A DNA stretch of 64,000 nucleotides from Anadara kagoshimensis (taxonomy: Eukaryota; Mollusca; Bivalvia; Arcoida; Arcidae), in the NCBI GenBank assembly GCA_021292105.1, contig CM037875.1:59764408-59828407 (forward strand), in the 5' to 3' direction. Made by a program: the position numbers and the translations under genes. The notes under the pieces are model-generated. The model was not told the DNA's origin and did no database searches. It was given only the letters and a program-made list of their open reading frames with translations. Below are positions 36,800 through 49,400 of the stretch, one piece after another; within the stretch, counting starts at the first letter, position 1; each line of letters opens with the position of its first letter.

Positions 36800-37085
36800 T
36801 GTGCCAGTATTAATTGTTTCCCATATAGTCAAATATGTACCAGTCTTGTTCCCCAAGAAGGTTTAATATGTGCCAATCATGATTCCCAAACAGTTTAATA
36901 TGTGCTAGTCCTGATTCCCAAACAGTGTAATATGTGCAAATCATAATTCCCAATCAGGTATTAATATGTGCCAATCTCTAATCTCAGTCCAGATTAATAT
37001 GTTCCAATCATGATTCCCAAGCAGGTTTAAGATTCCTAAAAAGTTCAATCTGTGCCAATTTTGATACCCATGCCATTTTAATACA
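36800..37085 (+). repeat. ~36 bp degenerate tandem repeat
   Basis: About seven to eight units of TTTAATATGTGCCAATCATG-ATTCCCAAACAG type with many substitutions. The minus-strand frame at 36941-37189 (NWHILI/YQNWH repeats) is its translation. Confidence 0.7.
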
Positions 37086-37439
37086 TATATATTATATGGA
37101 TGTCTATGCCTGATTATATTTATATTATCAAAGCCCACAAAGCTGGCCAAGCATTTATGACAGTTCTGATAACACTTTGTAAAAGTCATGAGATTTTACC
37201 AAGATATGCAAGTGCAGTCAATTTGTCCTTTTAGGTTCACATTGGCACATTTTAATTTTTCACTCTGTTGATTGTGCCAGCCAGATCACACTTAAGGCTA
37301 TCACAATGTGACCATGACAGTTAGAGTGTACAATGTATATATTTGCTAAGGGTGACTTTTGAATTAAATATTCCAAGAAAAATATCAGTTGCAGAGTTTG
37401 CTGGCAGGTTGGTCCATTATTCTGTCACCGAGTACCAGT

Positions 37440-37575
37440 AAGTAAGATTTCAGATAGCAATGTGAAATTAGGTCACTTGTTTAAGGTCACAACATGCCCC
37501 TGATCGGATTCTAACCCATGACCCTTTGATCTGTAAGCCAATTCTCTACCATCTGAGCTTATGTCACCAGCTACA
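37440..37575 (-). mobile_element. tRNA-like SINE fragment, minus strand
   Basis: The minus strand reads AAGCTCAGATGGTAGAGAAT (A-box-like) and GGGTCATGGGTTAGAATCC (B-box-like). The head differs from that of the SINE at 33655, so it may be another SINE family or a decayed copy. Confidence 0.55.
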
Positions 37576-38340
37576 TGCATTAAAACAAGGTTTTACTGTA
37601 TATATATTTTATTGCCGTTTTCACCAATTTTTTGGTAGACATATTTATTTCTTGAATCATATTACATAATGTGTTGAAGTTTATCATTCTGTTAGATAAT
37701 ATATCAGACCAGACAAGGTGCCATGAAAGACATATCTCATAAAAAATACCCCATGATATAATACTCACAAACCAAAAGGATTTCATTAATTTACACTTCG
37801 TATTAAGACGGATTCTCTCGGCTGACAATATAAAACTGACATCCATCTATAAGCAATTTACTTTTCAATTTAAATAAGACTGAATTCTGAACTTACAGAA
37901 TCGGTAATGGAATACAAAGCAAAAATGTACCTAGCGACACCCATAACAACAATGATTGTTGTATTTCCATAGCAACAGGCTTAAAGAGCAGGACAGACCT
38001 AAAGAAATGACATTATTATTAAGTCAAAAAAAGCAAGTACCAGACAAAAGCCATTGTCACCAAGAACATGTCATAACAAATGGACAGGGTGAGAAAAAGA
38101 TAATCACTCTTTTTAGACCTATGATTAAAAAACTTCTGACTTCAGAATTTATTGGGAATAATTTCTAACACAATATTTCTTCTACTGTCATTACTATATA
38201 TCATATCTAAGTAAACTAGTCAGAGTGAGTATGTCTCTACAGACATATTGGTAAATATAAATTAATCTTTACCTTCTAAGTTCCATTCATAAATGTCCAT
38301 ATAAAGAACAACCTCTACCGAGATGTACCCAGGATTAAAA
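37576..38340. other. AT-rich DNA, nothing recognised
   Basis: I see no supported feature in this stretch. Confidence 0.4.
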
Positions 38341-38600
38341 CAAGAACAGTCTCTTGAGAGCCAAATACCTGCCCAAAAGATCTACAAGTGTTTAATGTTT
38401 TCATGTGACCTTGATCTTTCAGATATGACCTTGGTTCAAGGTCATGGTACACTTTTTGGACCATGAAGATTAATCATGTGAAGTTTTATGACAATCATCT
38501 AAAGTAATTATGAGATTTTAAACAGACAGACGGAAGGGCAAACAGAAAGAAAGACAGACATGGTGATTCCCATATACCCCTCAAACTAGTTTGCAAGGGG
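38341..38600 (+). mobile_element. Dispersed repeat ending CTCAAACTAGTTTGC, copy 2
   Basis: The same family as 30924-31322, with a single interior unit instead of two. It begins CAAGAACAGTCTCTTGAGAG and ends CTCAAACTAGTTTGCAAGGG. Confidence 0.78.
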
Positions 38601-38651
38601 GAAAGCTAAGGAATGGTTGCTTTTTTTTAAATAACAATCTTATAAATATCA

Positions 38652-38908
38652 GGTCCTGGTTTCACAATCATTTCTTAGCTAAGATTTTCCTTAACTTAAA
38701 TTAAGCAAATTTTGGCAAGCTCTTTTTGGAGCTATGAATAAATATTTTGTCAAAACTAATGTAAATGACATAAGCTTGACATAATCTTTAAAATGACACC
38801 TTAAATTTGTCAATATCTTAACAATTAACAAAAATATAAAAGTTTTTAATTTGCCAGATTTAAGTTAAGGAAAATCTTAAGTTAAGAAATGACTGTGAAA
38901 CCGGGGTC
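38652..38908. mobile_element. MITE with TTTCACAAT termini, copy 2
   Basis: About 257 bp bounded by ~40 bp inverted repeats: left CCTGGTTTCACAATCATTTC then TTAGCTAAGATTTTCCTTAA; right, on the plus strand, TTAAGGAAAATCTTAAGTTA then AGAAATGACTGTGAAACCGG. It is non-coding. The relative at 10021-10282 has more decayed ends. Confidence 0.85.
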
Positions 38909-40800
38909 AGGACTTCAAATTTAATTCCAAAACTTAACCTATATTGGACCACAGTACTTTACTTAACCACAATACAAGTTAACAGTGATGGGTTAATTTT
39001 AAACTGGACTACATTACCTAACCAGAACACAAGCTTTAGCATTTTCGAATGGACAATAGCCCAGTACCATTAGTTGAATGCATGCACATCAAATTCTAAA
39101 GAAAGTAAGATACCACTCTTAGTACAATATCAGCTTAAAATATAAAGTAAACCAGGACAAATTTGTCCAATAAATATCCATGTAAATTGATTGAGAATAG
39201 CTTTATATCTGATCATTAGAGTTGACAATTTAAAGAACACACACACAATAAGAGATAACATTACATTATATTGTGTTATTATTTCTATATATAGCATACT
39301 TGAGTCTTTGTGGGTTTTTTTTAGATTTATCAATCACCAATAAGAGTTTATTTCACAACTTAATACCAGTATCTTAACAGAACAGTTCAGGAAACACCAC
39401 AAATCACAGGATGTTAAATAAGTACACAAATCAGAAAGATTTTTAAGACCTTAAAATTCCATATTTAAAATGTGGAAAACATTTAGATAAAAGATAAAAA
39501 TACTATTTTAGCTGAAAAACACTCAGTTTTGACAGACAGATGATTTCAACAATTTGCTTTTGTGAAGATTTTTTAATCTGTAATCAGGGCTCAAAGTTGC
39601 AACTATATTAGGCGCCATGGCCACCAAATTTTTACTCATAAGTCACATAATTGGCGTCTGCGTTTTGGGGGTTCAAACTCTTGATCATGACTCTTTCAGT
39701 TTTTCTTTTAGTTTTTTATTGTGTTACTGTGGCATTACTTTTTTGCAGCATTTGGATTAAAATTAATATTTCAATCAGATTATATTAGTACACTATACAA
39801 AACAGATCCATTTGTGAAAGATAAAAAAATCAAGAAAAATTTTAATCAGAAAATGTTACGAGTTAGGAATGAATTATTACATAATATCGTGTCTAAATTC
39901 TGAAATTATACCCCATAATGGATCTTAATGGATGCAAAAAAAAACATTTCACAAAAATACATGCATATGAAAATTTTTTGATGTGCATAAACAATAGCTA
40001 TTTTTTAACATAAATATTAAAAAATTCAGAAAATGAGAAAACTTCATATTTTCAAAACTTAAATGTGATTGATAATATAACAAATGAGGCTTAATTCTAA
40101 TTTATAAACACTCACATGGAATACGTGCAGTTAGAAGCCTTGAAAAAAAAACTCAAAACATTACGTAATTTTGTCATTTTAGATAATATGCATTTTAAAC
40201 AGAAATTTACGATCAGTGTCATGGAAACAATGTGAGGAAAATATTGAAAAATGTAAATTTATTCTTTAACTATTCAATTCATTTACTCCTTAACTACTTA
40301 ACAAAATCTGCATATTTCTCTGATCGCCCACCGCTTAATACATACACATTAACCATTAATAATTACAGTACATGTGACAGGAACCGCTGATAGACTGATA
40401 CTTGTGGTATTAAGCACATCAAAGTCTGTAATTATCAGAAAAAACAAACATTTCCATGGTATTATTATTTTTGTTTTTTCTTATGATTCACCTGGTAAAA
40501 ACCTAATTTATGGACAAAAAAACTTTGTTGTTTTAACTGTTGGATATTATTAGTTTTTTCATTGTTCCAGCAATATAATAGAACATGCATTCATCATTAT
40601 GTTGAATATTTTCACATTTGCTTGTTTACCTTCAAGTTTTTTCATGTTGAGAACACCAACAAACACACAAGTAAGTGTGCCTAATGAGGCGTTATGTTAA
40701 TGACTTAATCTACCTCCAAAATTATAAGAGCAGGTAATTACAGGGATCGTTTATTGACTCAGGACCAAAAACGTTTCCTCGCAATCACTAAAGCACACTT
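38909..40800. other. AT-rich DNA, nothing recognised
   Basis: No gene is supported. The GCGCCATGGCC-containing stretch near 39610 stands out in base composition but was not identified. Confidence 0.4.
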
Positions 40801-41350
40801 TATGTACCCTTATTTAAAAATACATCACAGGTCTAAAAGTGCACAACACCTCTTTTAATACTGTAAAACTTTTAAATGTACCCTTATTTAAAAGTACATC
40901 ACAGGTCTAAAAGTGCACAACACCTCTCTCAGTACTGTAAAACTTCTAAATGTACCCTCCTTTAAAAGTACAGGTACATCACAGGTCTAAAAGTGCACAA
41001 CACCTCTCTCAGTACTGTAAAACTTCTAAATGTACCCTCCTTTAAAAGTACAGGTACATCACAGGTCTAAAAGTGCACAACACCTCTCTCAGTACTGTAA
41101 AACTTCTAAATGTACCCTCCTTTAAAAGTACAGGTACATCACAGGTCTAAAAGTGCACAACACCTCTCTCAGTACTGTAAAACTTCTAAATGTACCCTCC
41201 TTTAAAAGTACAGGTACATCACAGGTCTAAAAGTGCACAACACCTCTCTCAGTACTGTAAAACTTCTAAATGTACCCTTCTTTAAAAGTACCGGTACATC
41301 ACAGGTCTAAAAGTGCACAAAACCTCTCTCAGTACTGTAAAACTTCTAAA
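40801..41350 (+). repeat. 80 bp tandem repeat, seven copies
   Basis: The unit runs TACATCACAGGTCTAAAAGT, GCACAACACCTCTCTCAGTA, CTGTAAAACTTCTAAATGTA, then CCCTCCTTTAAAAGTACAGG. The first spacing is 74 bp because the unit lacks CAGGTA; the remaining five spacings are exactly 80 bp. The later copies are nearly identical, so the array is homogenised. Confidence 0.92.
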
Positions 41351-42685
41351 ACATTCACAAAACGCTACATTAAAAATGAAACATTATTATATATAACTAA
41401 CACAGGGATACAAAGTAAATAGCACACAAAAGAACAGTGGGGAACATCATAAAGCAAGGAGCAAAAATAATAAAAAACTTCTTTCAAGTTTGTCTATTAA
41501 TCAAGTACAAATTTTTAGTTGATAAGGAATTGTACTTTAAAAATCCAATTATGTATCGTCTTTTATCACATAAAAAAAATCAAACTAATCTTGTGAAACA
41601 GTTATATTCTAAAACACACAGGATTGGTTGTTTTATTTCTGATTAACAACGCTTTGAGTTTAAATGCTTAGAACTAATCTTGTAATTGTTTGACATCAAA
41701 TAAAACAAAAACTGCCGCAAGGTGTTCCTGTTTGATGTGACTGTTCATCAAAGTATCATTTTTGCTGTGTGGTTTATTACTGATGATCAAGTTAAATTGA
41801 TTATTTATTACACTAAATGATTTATACTTGTTTTATAACATATCAATCTACATGATTCCGAGATTCAAAAGGCTGGCATGATGCTAAACTGACACATTAT
41901 TTCCATATTTCCTGAAAATTGCATCAACAAAATATTTTTAGCCTGCAGCACTCACCTGGTACATAAGGGCTAGATTCAACACATACATGCATTAACCCAT
42001 AAGCTCACCTGATCCCAAGGCCTTAGGCAGGCTGACGTTTCAAATAAGAAAAAGATTGGTTGGAAAAAACTCTGAATTTGGCATCTGTCCTTTTTTCTAA
42101 TTACAGTAACAGTGTATATAACTTGGGAGTTCAGATTTAGACAACTACTCAATTGTGTATTTTCCACACAAATTGTTAGAAGTTTTAATAAAGAAAATTT
42201 TTAATTGCATCTGCAAAAAAATATTTTTACTTGCTTCACCACCTCAGCAACATTAAATTTGCACAAAAATCATTTAAGATAATTTGTGTTTTTTTCTTTT
42301 GCTATTTTTCTATATGATATATATATTCAACCCTGGGTTTGGACCATTTACAATGTATTTGATAAAATACTAAATACTGGGAAAATTAATTCTCGTACCA
42401 CCCAGATAATTTTATATATAAATCTGTTATTTCTGGAATTTAAAAATACAAATACGTTAATTCCATAATTCATCACAAGTACACAAAATACCAATGTTAG
42501 ATTATCTCCCTTGAGTAACAAAAAACCAAAATATAAAGATGGTTGTTGACATGATGAACACATATGAGCATGAATCTTAGAAATCTGATCATGACAAAAT
42601 GTGTTTTAATGACTGACATATGTAACAAAACATTCCTAAACCACCTAACTCATTAATTTCTAAAATATAAAATAAAATCTGTTAT
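41351..42685. other. AT-rich DNA, nothing recognised
   Basis: I see no supported feature in this stretch. Confidence 0.4.
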
Positions 42686-42763
42686 AAATCACAGTACTTA
42701 TTCTTCAAATATATACAAAATTAATAAATCACAGTACTTATTCTTCAAATATATACAAAATTA
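42686..42763 (+). repeat. ~39 bp direct duplication
   Basis: AAATCACAGTACTTATTCTT followed by CAAATATATACAAAATTAA occurs twice in tandem without change. Confidence 0.9.
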
Positions 42764-42769
42764 AGGAAC

Positions 42770-43020
42770 AGAGTGGGAGAGTAACAGAGTTTAATGCCCT
42801 AGTCAAGATTCTTCCACTTTTTGAGGGCAGTCAGTTCTGGTATGGTTGAGGAAACTTGAGTGTTCAGAGAAAACCGCCAACCTTTGGCAAGCAAACTGAC
42901 AACCTTTTGAAGTTTTCATAGACTAGGCTCTGCCCTAGCGTGATTAAAACAGAGGCAGTGAGAGGAATCTGTGATCTGTAAGCATGTACTTATGAGTTAT
43001 GACCACCGGACCAAGGCTAA
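42770..43020 (-). mobile_element. Decayed SINE-like element, minus strand
   Basis: The plus-strand phrases GTTTAATGCCCTAGTCAAGA and TGAGGAAACTTGAGTG, followed by AGAAAACC, parallel the 3' block of the SINEs elsewhere, but the rest has decayed. The assignment is weak. Confidence 0.45.
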
Positions 43021-44992
43021 ATCAAGGCTCTAATTACAAATATCAAACAAGTAAAAACACCATATAAACAAACTCAAGATCACTTATATTTATTTTAAAA
43101 TCTAAGTGTTTTATCTACGGTTGAACAACAAAAGAAAAACCGCAAATAGCAAACAAAAACTGAAAATGAAAATCATCATAAGGTAATATAATGATGTGAT
43201 ATTTATTACAAATATTTATTATGTATTACCCTGGCAGGAGAACAATAATACAAACAGTCACTTGTTGTCATCTTGGTTTAACAAAACATATGACATATAA
43301 TGTCAATCATTCAGAATTCCCCAGGTCTGCGAAGTCCAGGATCTGTTGATTTTACGTTAGAGCCCTTCATATTTAGATTGTAAAAGTCTGATGGACATGT
43401 AGTGTTCTACTATGATGATACTACTTTTTCTATATGACAACAGCATTGCATATCATGGACCTTTCAAAAAGACACTGGCCTTTCAAAACGTTATAAGGGA
43501 CCTGCCAAAAAAAGGGCAAAAGGTCATCTACCTTCCATTACACACATAATTTTGAACCCCTGACTTGCCATACCAAAGAAAAATCTTGATTTTTTTAGTT
43601 CTAACAATCTTGCTAAATGGTGTAAGATTTTTTTTATTTTATACAACCTAGACCTTCCCTTCCAGAATCTATAGTATTTTTTTTTTACTTTGGGATGTAA
43701 ATTTGAAGTGACACAGTTGATCTCTGTAATGCATTATTCATCTTTTGATCTCTTTTGTGATCTAAAATTGCCCAGTTTAACAAAAAGCTTCTGTCCCTAA
43801 GTAATAAAGACAGCTTGAGTTTAATGTAGAATTCCACATGAGACCAGCTCAGAATAGACTAACTCCCCTTTATGATGAATGAAAATAACACTTAGTCCCA
43901 AAATGATATATTAAAGACGCTAATTTCCTTATTTCCGCAAAATAGGCATCTATCAATCCCAATGGTCATGAAAGTTCCTGCCTTTGTCTATTACTCATGG
44001 TAACCAATTATATATAAAAAAAGTCAATTCTTATTTACCTAAAAATATAATATAGTGACAATAAGAAAATAATTGAGTGATCAAATTTAGACATTTTTTC
44101 CTTTAAAGATCTTTAACTCATTATTTTGACAAAAATGTTTCCATTTCTGATATAATGTTAACTTTTTGAGTTCTTTGAAAACACTTTAGCACATTATAAA
44201 CAGAAAGACAAGTTGTGAATATTTTAATAGACTGAATTCAAATGGTTGTGCTTCAATAAATTCAATACATAATGAGAAATCTAATGAGATAAAATATTAT
44301 TAGTTCAACATGTGAACTGACAAACTTTCACACATCAGGCAAGAATGAATCTAAACCCAACTTTGGATTGACACTGAATGTATCCTGCAGTAGTGTGGTC
44401 TATTACCTAATCAAAAACAAACAAACCAATCAATGTCCAAACCAAAAGCAAAGTAAAAAGTTTGAAAATGGCTATTTAAAGGCATACGCTATGAAATAGA
44501 ACCACCACTCAAAACAAGCTAATTTTTTCAGTTTGTTCTATATGAACATGCAAACAAAAATATGCAAAAATAATGGTAGGTCACCGCATTAAATTTTTTA
44601 ACAACTCTTGTTCAATATATGCAGTATTTCAACGATTTTGCATTTTTACCCAAAAATCGATATAAATTGAAAAATCAACCTCAAATAAACTCAAGAAATT
44701 CATTAAAATGTTATAAACAGCAAAAATACATCATACCCATATTTAACATGTTCAAAAATATCAAAGTTGGCGGTTCAATGCACATTTATTAAAATAATTA
44801 GTAAAAAATACATTGGAGAAAGTGCTAATTTTACCGCCTTTTTCTCAAAATTTTCATACATTTTCATGTACAAAAAAATATCTACCACTTGAAATCTTAT
44901 AAAAATCTGCCAAAAGTTTAACCAAACTATGTACTTCACAAAAACAAAAAAAAACCTGATAGGTCACCAGGGTATTTTCGGATTTAAAAATA
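43021..44992. other. AT-rich DNA, nothing recognised
   Basis: I see no supported feature in this stretch. Confidence 0.4.
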
Positions 44993-46763
44993 AACAAGAG
45001 GCCCATGGGCCTTAACGCTCACCTGAGGCAGAGTACATATCTTTTGCAGAGGTTCAATGGTATTCATTGAATTCTATGACCTTGACCTTTGAACCCATGA
45101 CCTTCAATCATATATCAAAATGATCGTTAAACTAATACCTACAATATTCCTATATACATGCCTATACAAAAAGTTTATAGTTTTTTAGATAATTAACCAT
45201 TTAAGTATTCGTTTGCATCTATGACCTTGAACTTTGAACCTATGACCTTCATTCATATATCAAAATGATCGTTGTGCAAATGCCTACAATATTCTAATAT
45301 ACATGCCTATACAAAAGGTTTATAGTTTTTGAGATAATAAACCATTTTAATATTCGTTTGCAGCTATGACCTTGACCTTTGAACCTATGACCTTCACTCA
45401 TATATCAAAATGATCGTTAGGCAAATACCTACAATATTCCAATATACATGCCTATACAAAAAGTTTATAGTTTTTGAGATAATTAACCATTTAAGTATTT
45501 GTTTGCATCTATGACCTTGACCTTTGAACCTATGACCTTCAATCATATATCAAAATGATCGTTGTGCAAATGCCTATAATATTCTAATATACATGCCTAT
45601 ACAAAAGGTTTATAGTTTTTGAGATAAATAATCATTTCAGAACTTGTTCACATCTGTGACCTTGACCTTTGAACCCATAACCTTCATTCCTATATCAAAA
45701 TGGTTGTTAGGCTAATACCTACAATATTCTAATATACATGCATATACAAAAAGTTAACAGTTTTCAAGATAATTAACCATTCAGGTATTCACTCACATCT
45801 GTGACCTTGACCTTTGAACCCATGACCTTCATATATCAAAATGATCATTAGGATAATACCTAAAATATTCTAATATACATGCCTATACAAAAAGTCTATA
45901 GTTTTTGAGATAAATAATCATTTCAGTACTTGTTTATATCTGTGACCTTGACCTTTGAACTCATGACCTTTATTTATATATCAAAATGACCATTGGGCCA
46001 TTACCTACAATATTCTAATATACATGCCTATACAAAAAGTTCATAGTTTTGCAGATAATTAACTATTTTGGTAAACTTGTACGTCTGTGACCTTGACCCT
46101 TGAACCCATGATCTTAATCAATATATCAAAATGATCGTCATGTCAATACCTACAATTAACCAAAAATCCTACGTCATTATCACCAGAAATGTTTTAAAAA
46201 TAGCACTTTTTATCAAAGGTCAAAAACTGGGACATGACCTTGACCTTTGACCTTGACATCAATCGGAAGAAAATCGCAAGACAAGATCAACAGTGAAAAC
46301 TCCATACAATTATCTTCAGCCATTATGAAGTTATAACAATAAATGTCTCATTTTAAAAATTACATAATTTTACGCAAAAAACGCGTAACCTATTTTTCGT
46401 CCAATTTTCATGAAAAACACAATTTTAGTGTATCTAGGTATCATAAATCCAACAATCTAATCAAAATTTGCCTGCACCTTTTGGTTTCAGAGAAGAAGAT
46501 TTTTTTGTCTTTTGGCTATTTATAGTAACGGCAGCCATATTGTTGGGCGTGGTCAAACCCCGAACACAATTTTGAAAGCCTGTTACCCAGGCATAATAAT
46601 CACCAAGTTTCATTAAATTTGGCTCAGTAGTTTTGGAGGAGAAGATTAAAATGTAAAGTTTACGCACGACGCAGGACACATGACGGACGATGGACGACGG
46701 ACGACAGACGGTGATAGATAGCAATAGCTCATTTGAGCCTTTCGGCTCAGGTGAGCTAAAAAT
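44993..46763 (+). mobile_element. Tandem-core transposable element (pearl/Helitron-like), copy 1
   Basis: The left end is AACAAGAGGCCCATGGGCC then CGCTCACCTGAGG. Inside, a core of about 145 bp (GACCTTGACCTTTGAACC, ATATATCAAAATGATCGTTA, ATATACATGCCTATACAAAA, GTTTTTGAGATAATTAACCA) repeats eight times; successive starts from 45078 are 145 bp apart five times, then 145, 140 and 146. A unique right part (ACCCCGAACACAATTTTG, GGCTCAGTAGTTTTGGAGG) is followed by a GACGGACGATGGACGACGG simple tail and the end GGCTCAGGTGAGCTAAAAAT. CTCACCTGAG at the left and CTCAGGTGAG at the right are inverted. This is the architecture described for bivalve pearl elements (left end, 145-160 bp cores, ACGG microsatellite, right end). 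No protein is encoded. Confidence 0.85.
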
Positions 46764-46811
46764 TACCCCTACCCCCATGATTTTTCAAATTTTCCATTGA
46801 AAAAATTGAAA

Positions 46812-48486
46812 AACAAGAGGCCCAATAGGGCCTGTACTGCTCACCTGGGCCGTAAACAGCACAAAAACACAATATATACTAAATTTAAGGAGTAATAACT
46901 CTGATGTGGATATTTAGATATTTATGAAACTTGCAACTCGTATCTGTGACCTTGACTTTCAAACCAATGACCATAATCTATATTAAAATGATCACTGCAT
47001 CAACACCAACAATATTCTAATATACATGCCAATACAAAAGTTGATAGTTTTCGAGATAATTAACCTTTTTGGTATTGTTTTGCTACTGTGACCTTGACCT
47101 TTGGACCCTTGACCTTTTTCTATACATCAAAATGATCATTGTATCAATACCTACAACTTTCTAATATACATGCCTATACAAAAAGTTGATAGTTTTCAAG
47201 ATAATGAACCATTTCAGTATTCTTTCGCATCTGTGACCTTGACCTTTGAACCAATGACCTTAATCTATATATCAAAATGATCGTTACATCAATACCAACA
47301 ATATTCCAATATACATGCCTATACAAAAAGTTTATAGTTTTCAAGATAATTAACCTTTTTGGTATTGTTTTGCTACTGTGACCTTGACCTTTTGACCCAT
47401 GACCCTTTTCTATACATCAAAATAATCATTGTATCAATACCTACAACTTTCTCATATACATGCTTATACAAAAAGTTCATAGTTTTCAAGATAATGAACC
47501 ATTTCAGCATTCTTTTGCATCTGTGACCTTGACCTTTGAACCAATGACCTTAATCTATATATCAAAATGATCGTTACATCAATACCTACAATATTCCAAT
47601 ATACATGCCTATACAAAAAGTTTATAGTTTTCGAGATAATTAACCATTTTGGTATTGTTTTGCTACTGTGACCTTGACCTTTGGACCCTTGACCTTTTTC
47701 TATACATCAAAATAATCGTTATATCAATACCTACAACATTCTAATATAAATGCCTATACAAAAAGTTCATAGTTTTCAAGATAATGAACCATTTCAGTAT
47801 TCTTTCGCATCTGTGACCTTGACCTTTGAACCCATGACCTTCATCTATATATCAAAATGATCGTTACATCAATACGAACAATATTCTAATATACATGCTT
47901 ATATAAAAAGTTTATAGTTTTCGAGATAATAAATAATATAAGAAAGGTAAAAAATTAGGTCATGACCTTCATAATTGACCTTGACACCATTTTGAAGATA
48001 ATTACAAGAATATGTCAAAACTGAAAACCCCATGTCATTATCTGGTCGTATAGTCAAGTTATAACAATTTAAAAATATTTTACGATTTTTGCAAAATTGA
48101 ACTCAAAAACGCGTAACCTATTTTTAAACCAAATTTCATGAAATGAACAAACTTAAAGGTTAAGACTATGTAGAATCCAAATATCACATCAGTTTTTGCC
48201 TCCAATGAGTGGTTCAAGAGAAGAAGATTTTTTTAGGTTTTGTCTATTTTTAGTAACAGCGGCCATCTTGGATATTCGATCGCCATGATTTTAACAAACT
48301 ATAGTTAGACTCTATCAAGGACCTTCCATGGCAAATTTGGTTTCATTTGGCCCAGTAGTTTCGGAGGAGAAGATTAAAGTTTACTGACGCACGCACGCAC
48401 GCATGCACGGATGCACGCACTCACGCACGCACGCACGCCTCGCCATGCCATAAGCTCACATGGCCTTTGGCCAGGTGAGCTAAAAA
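46812..48486 (+). mobile_element. Tandem-core transposable element (pearl/Helitron-like), copy 2
   Basis: Same layout as the preceding element, 48 bp downstream and in the same orientation: left end AACAAGAGGCCCAATAGGGC then GCTCACCTGGGCC, seven ~145 bp cores starting at 46948, 47090, 47234, 47380, 47524, 47670 and 47814, an (ACGC)n tail at about 48385-48438, and right end GGCCTTTGGCCAGGTGAGCT. Cores alternate between a TTTCGCATCTGTG type and a TTTTGCTACTGTG type, so the real unit is a ~290 bp dimer. The right part (AAATTTGGTTTCATTTGGCC, CAGTAGTTTCGGAGGAGAAG) is homologous to copy 1 but clearly diverged, so the two are different subfamilies rather than a local duplicate. Confidence 0.85.
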
Positions 48487-48783
48487 TCCCAAAAAGATTT
48501 TCTCTTTTCAGTTAATTCAAATAATAACGTCAAATTCTTGATAATACACAAAACAAAGTATATTTTTACATATTATTTACAATATTAATCGATGTTTTAT
48601 AATCTGGATATTAAAAATAGATTCCTAATTATCGTAAAAATATCTGCAAATCTATAGGAATTCAAAAACTCCAATGGAAAGAACAAAATATAACAGTTTT
48701 GTTCAACCATGTCAACATTCTAATATCTCTTGGAACTTACATGAATTTCCATTACTTTGTGGTATAGACAAAAACAGAAAACT

Positions 48784-48969
48784 CTATACCATGGTAAGTT
48801 TACATTTTGTGCATCTGTGCTTGTAATACTCGGATAATAGGCCGTACCGTTTTTCGTTTTGGATTACACAAGATAGATAGAACCTAGTTGCTGCAACGTT
48901 GTGATGAAATTTGGACAATTCACTGTTGTATGGTTTCCATTTGTTTATGTTTACTGTAATAGACATCAT
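48784..48969 (-). CDS. Small unassigned frame with a CxxC pair
   Basis: This 61-residue frame lies immediately downstream (minus strand) of the frame at 48970-49122 and begins one base after its stop. It includes NVAATRFYLSCVIQNEKRYG and a CTKC pair near the end. I do not recognise it. It may belong with the upstream frame to a degraded gene or transposon coding region, or be chance. Confidence 0.2.
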   Translation of the reverse strand: MMSITVNINKWKPYNSELSKFHHNVAATRFYLSCVIQNEKRYGLLSEYYKHRCTKCKLTMV

Positions 48970-49122
48970 TTAATCATTTTTCAAAGCAAGTAGTTGAGAA
49001 GTGCTTTCAGGTTCGTCAACAGTTGGACCATATTTGTTCATTTGAATCATGCGGGCAGAACTTTCTTCTCGCCTTTTCTTCTCTGATTCTTTAATAAACC
49101 GCCCTCTTCTTCTAAGAGGCAT
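48970..49122 (-). CDS. Small unassigned frame, basic N-terminus
   Basis: A 50-residue frame with a strongly biased basic start (MPLRRRGRFIKESEKKRREE) followed by a mixed, non-AT-driven segment (SSARMIQMNKYGPTVDEPES) and a leucine-containing end before TAA. Codon use is less AT-rich than the surroundings and the Arg/Lys/Glu pattern looks like a real protein N-terminus. It could be the first exon of an unknown gene or the start of a transposon protein. No family is recognised, and no splice donor was required or found. Confidence 0.35.
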   Translation of the reverse strand: MPLRRRGRFIKESEKKRREESSARMIQMNKYGPTVDEPESTSQLLALKND

Positions 49123-49400
49123 TTTGATCACTAATTTTACGATTTATATGATTTATATTGCCGAATACTGATTGAAAGAAAGCCGGATGTTTACAGTTGC
49201 TACGGTCGATCTTCGTCTACTGCTAGTATATCCCTTCATTTCAAATGTCGCACCACTTACAAAGTCAATAACGTAAACAGAGTAGTCTCCCCTGGATGCA
49301 CCGATTCGGGGCGCAATGAAAAAACCCGAAAATATCTTTAAGTTAAACATGTGAACTTCCACAGGGGAAGTAAGACTGGGTGCTCCGGACGAATTCTGAC
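49123..49400. other. GC-richer flank with repeat-like CTCCGGA motif
   Basis: Base composition rises here relative to both sides. A minus frame (49153-49362) has no recognised motif. The GGGTGCTCCGGAC near 49380 matches, inverted, the CCGGAGCACCC at about 32700, so part of this is dispersed repeat. Confidence 0.35.

Noticed and set aside
36941..37189. 82-residue minus frame with NWHILI repeats
   Set aside because: It is the translation of a degenerate ~36 bp tandem repeat.
46461..46778. 105-residue minus frame resembling 27712-27912 as a conserved protein
   Set aside because: The similarity reflects the shared right end of tandem-core elements, not a gene.
45001..48480. CRISPR-like array (regular ~145 bp units)
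   Set aside because: Units are directly tandem without unique spacers, and the setting is eukaryotic.
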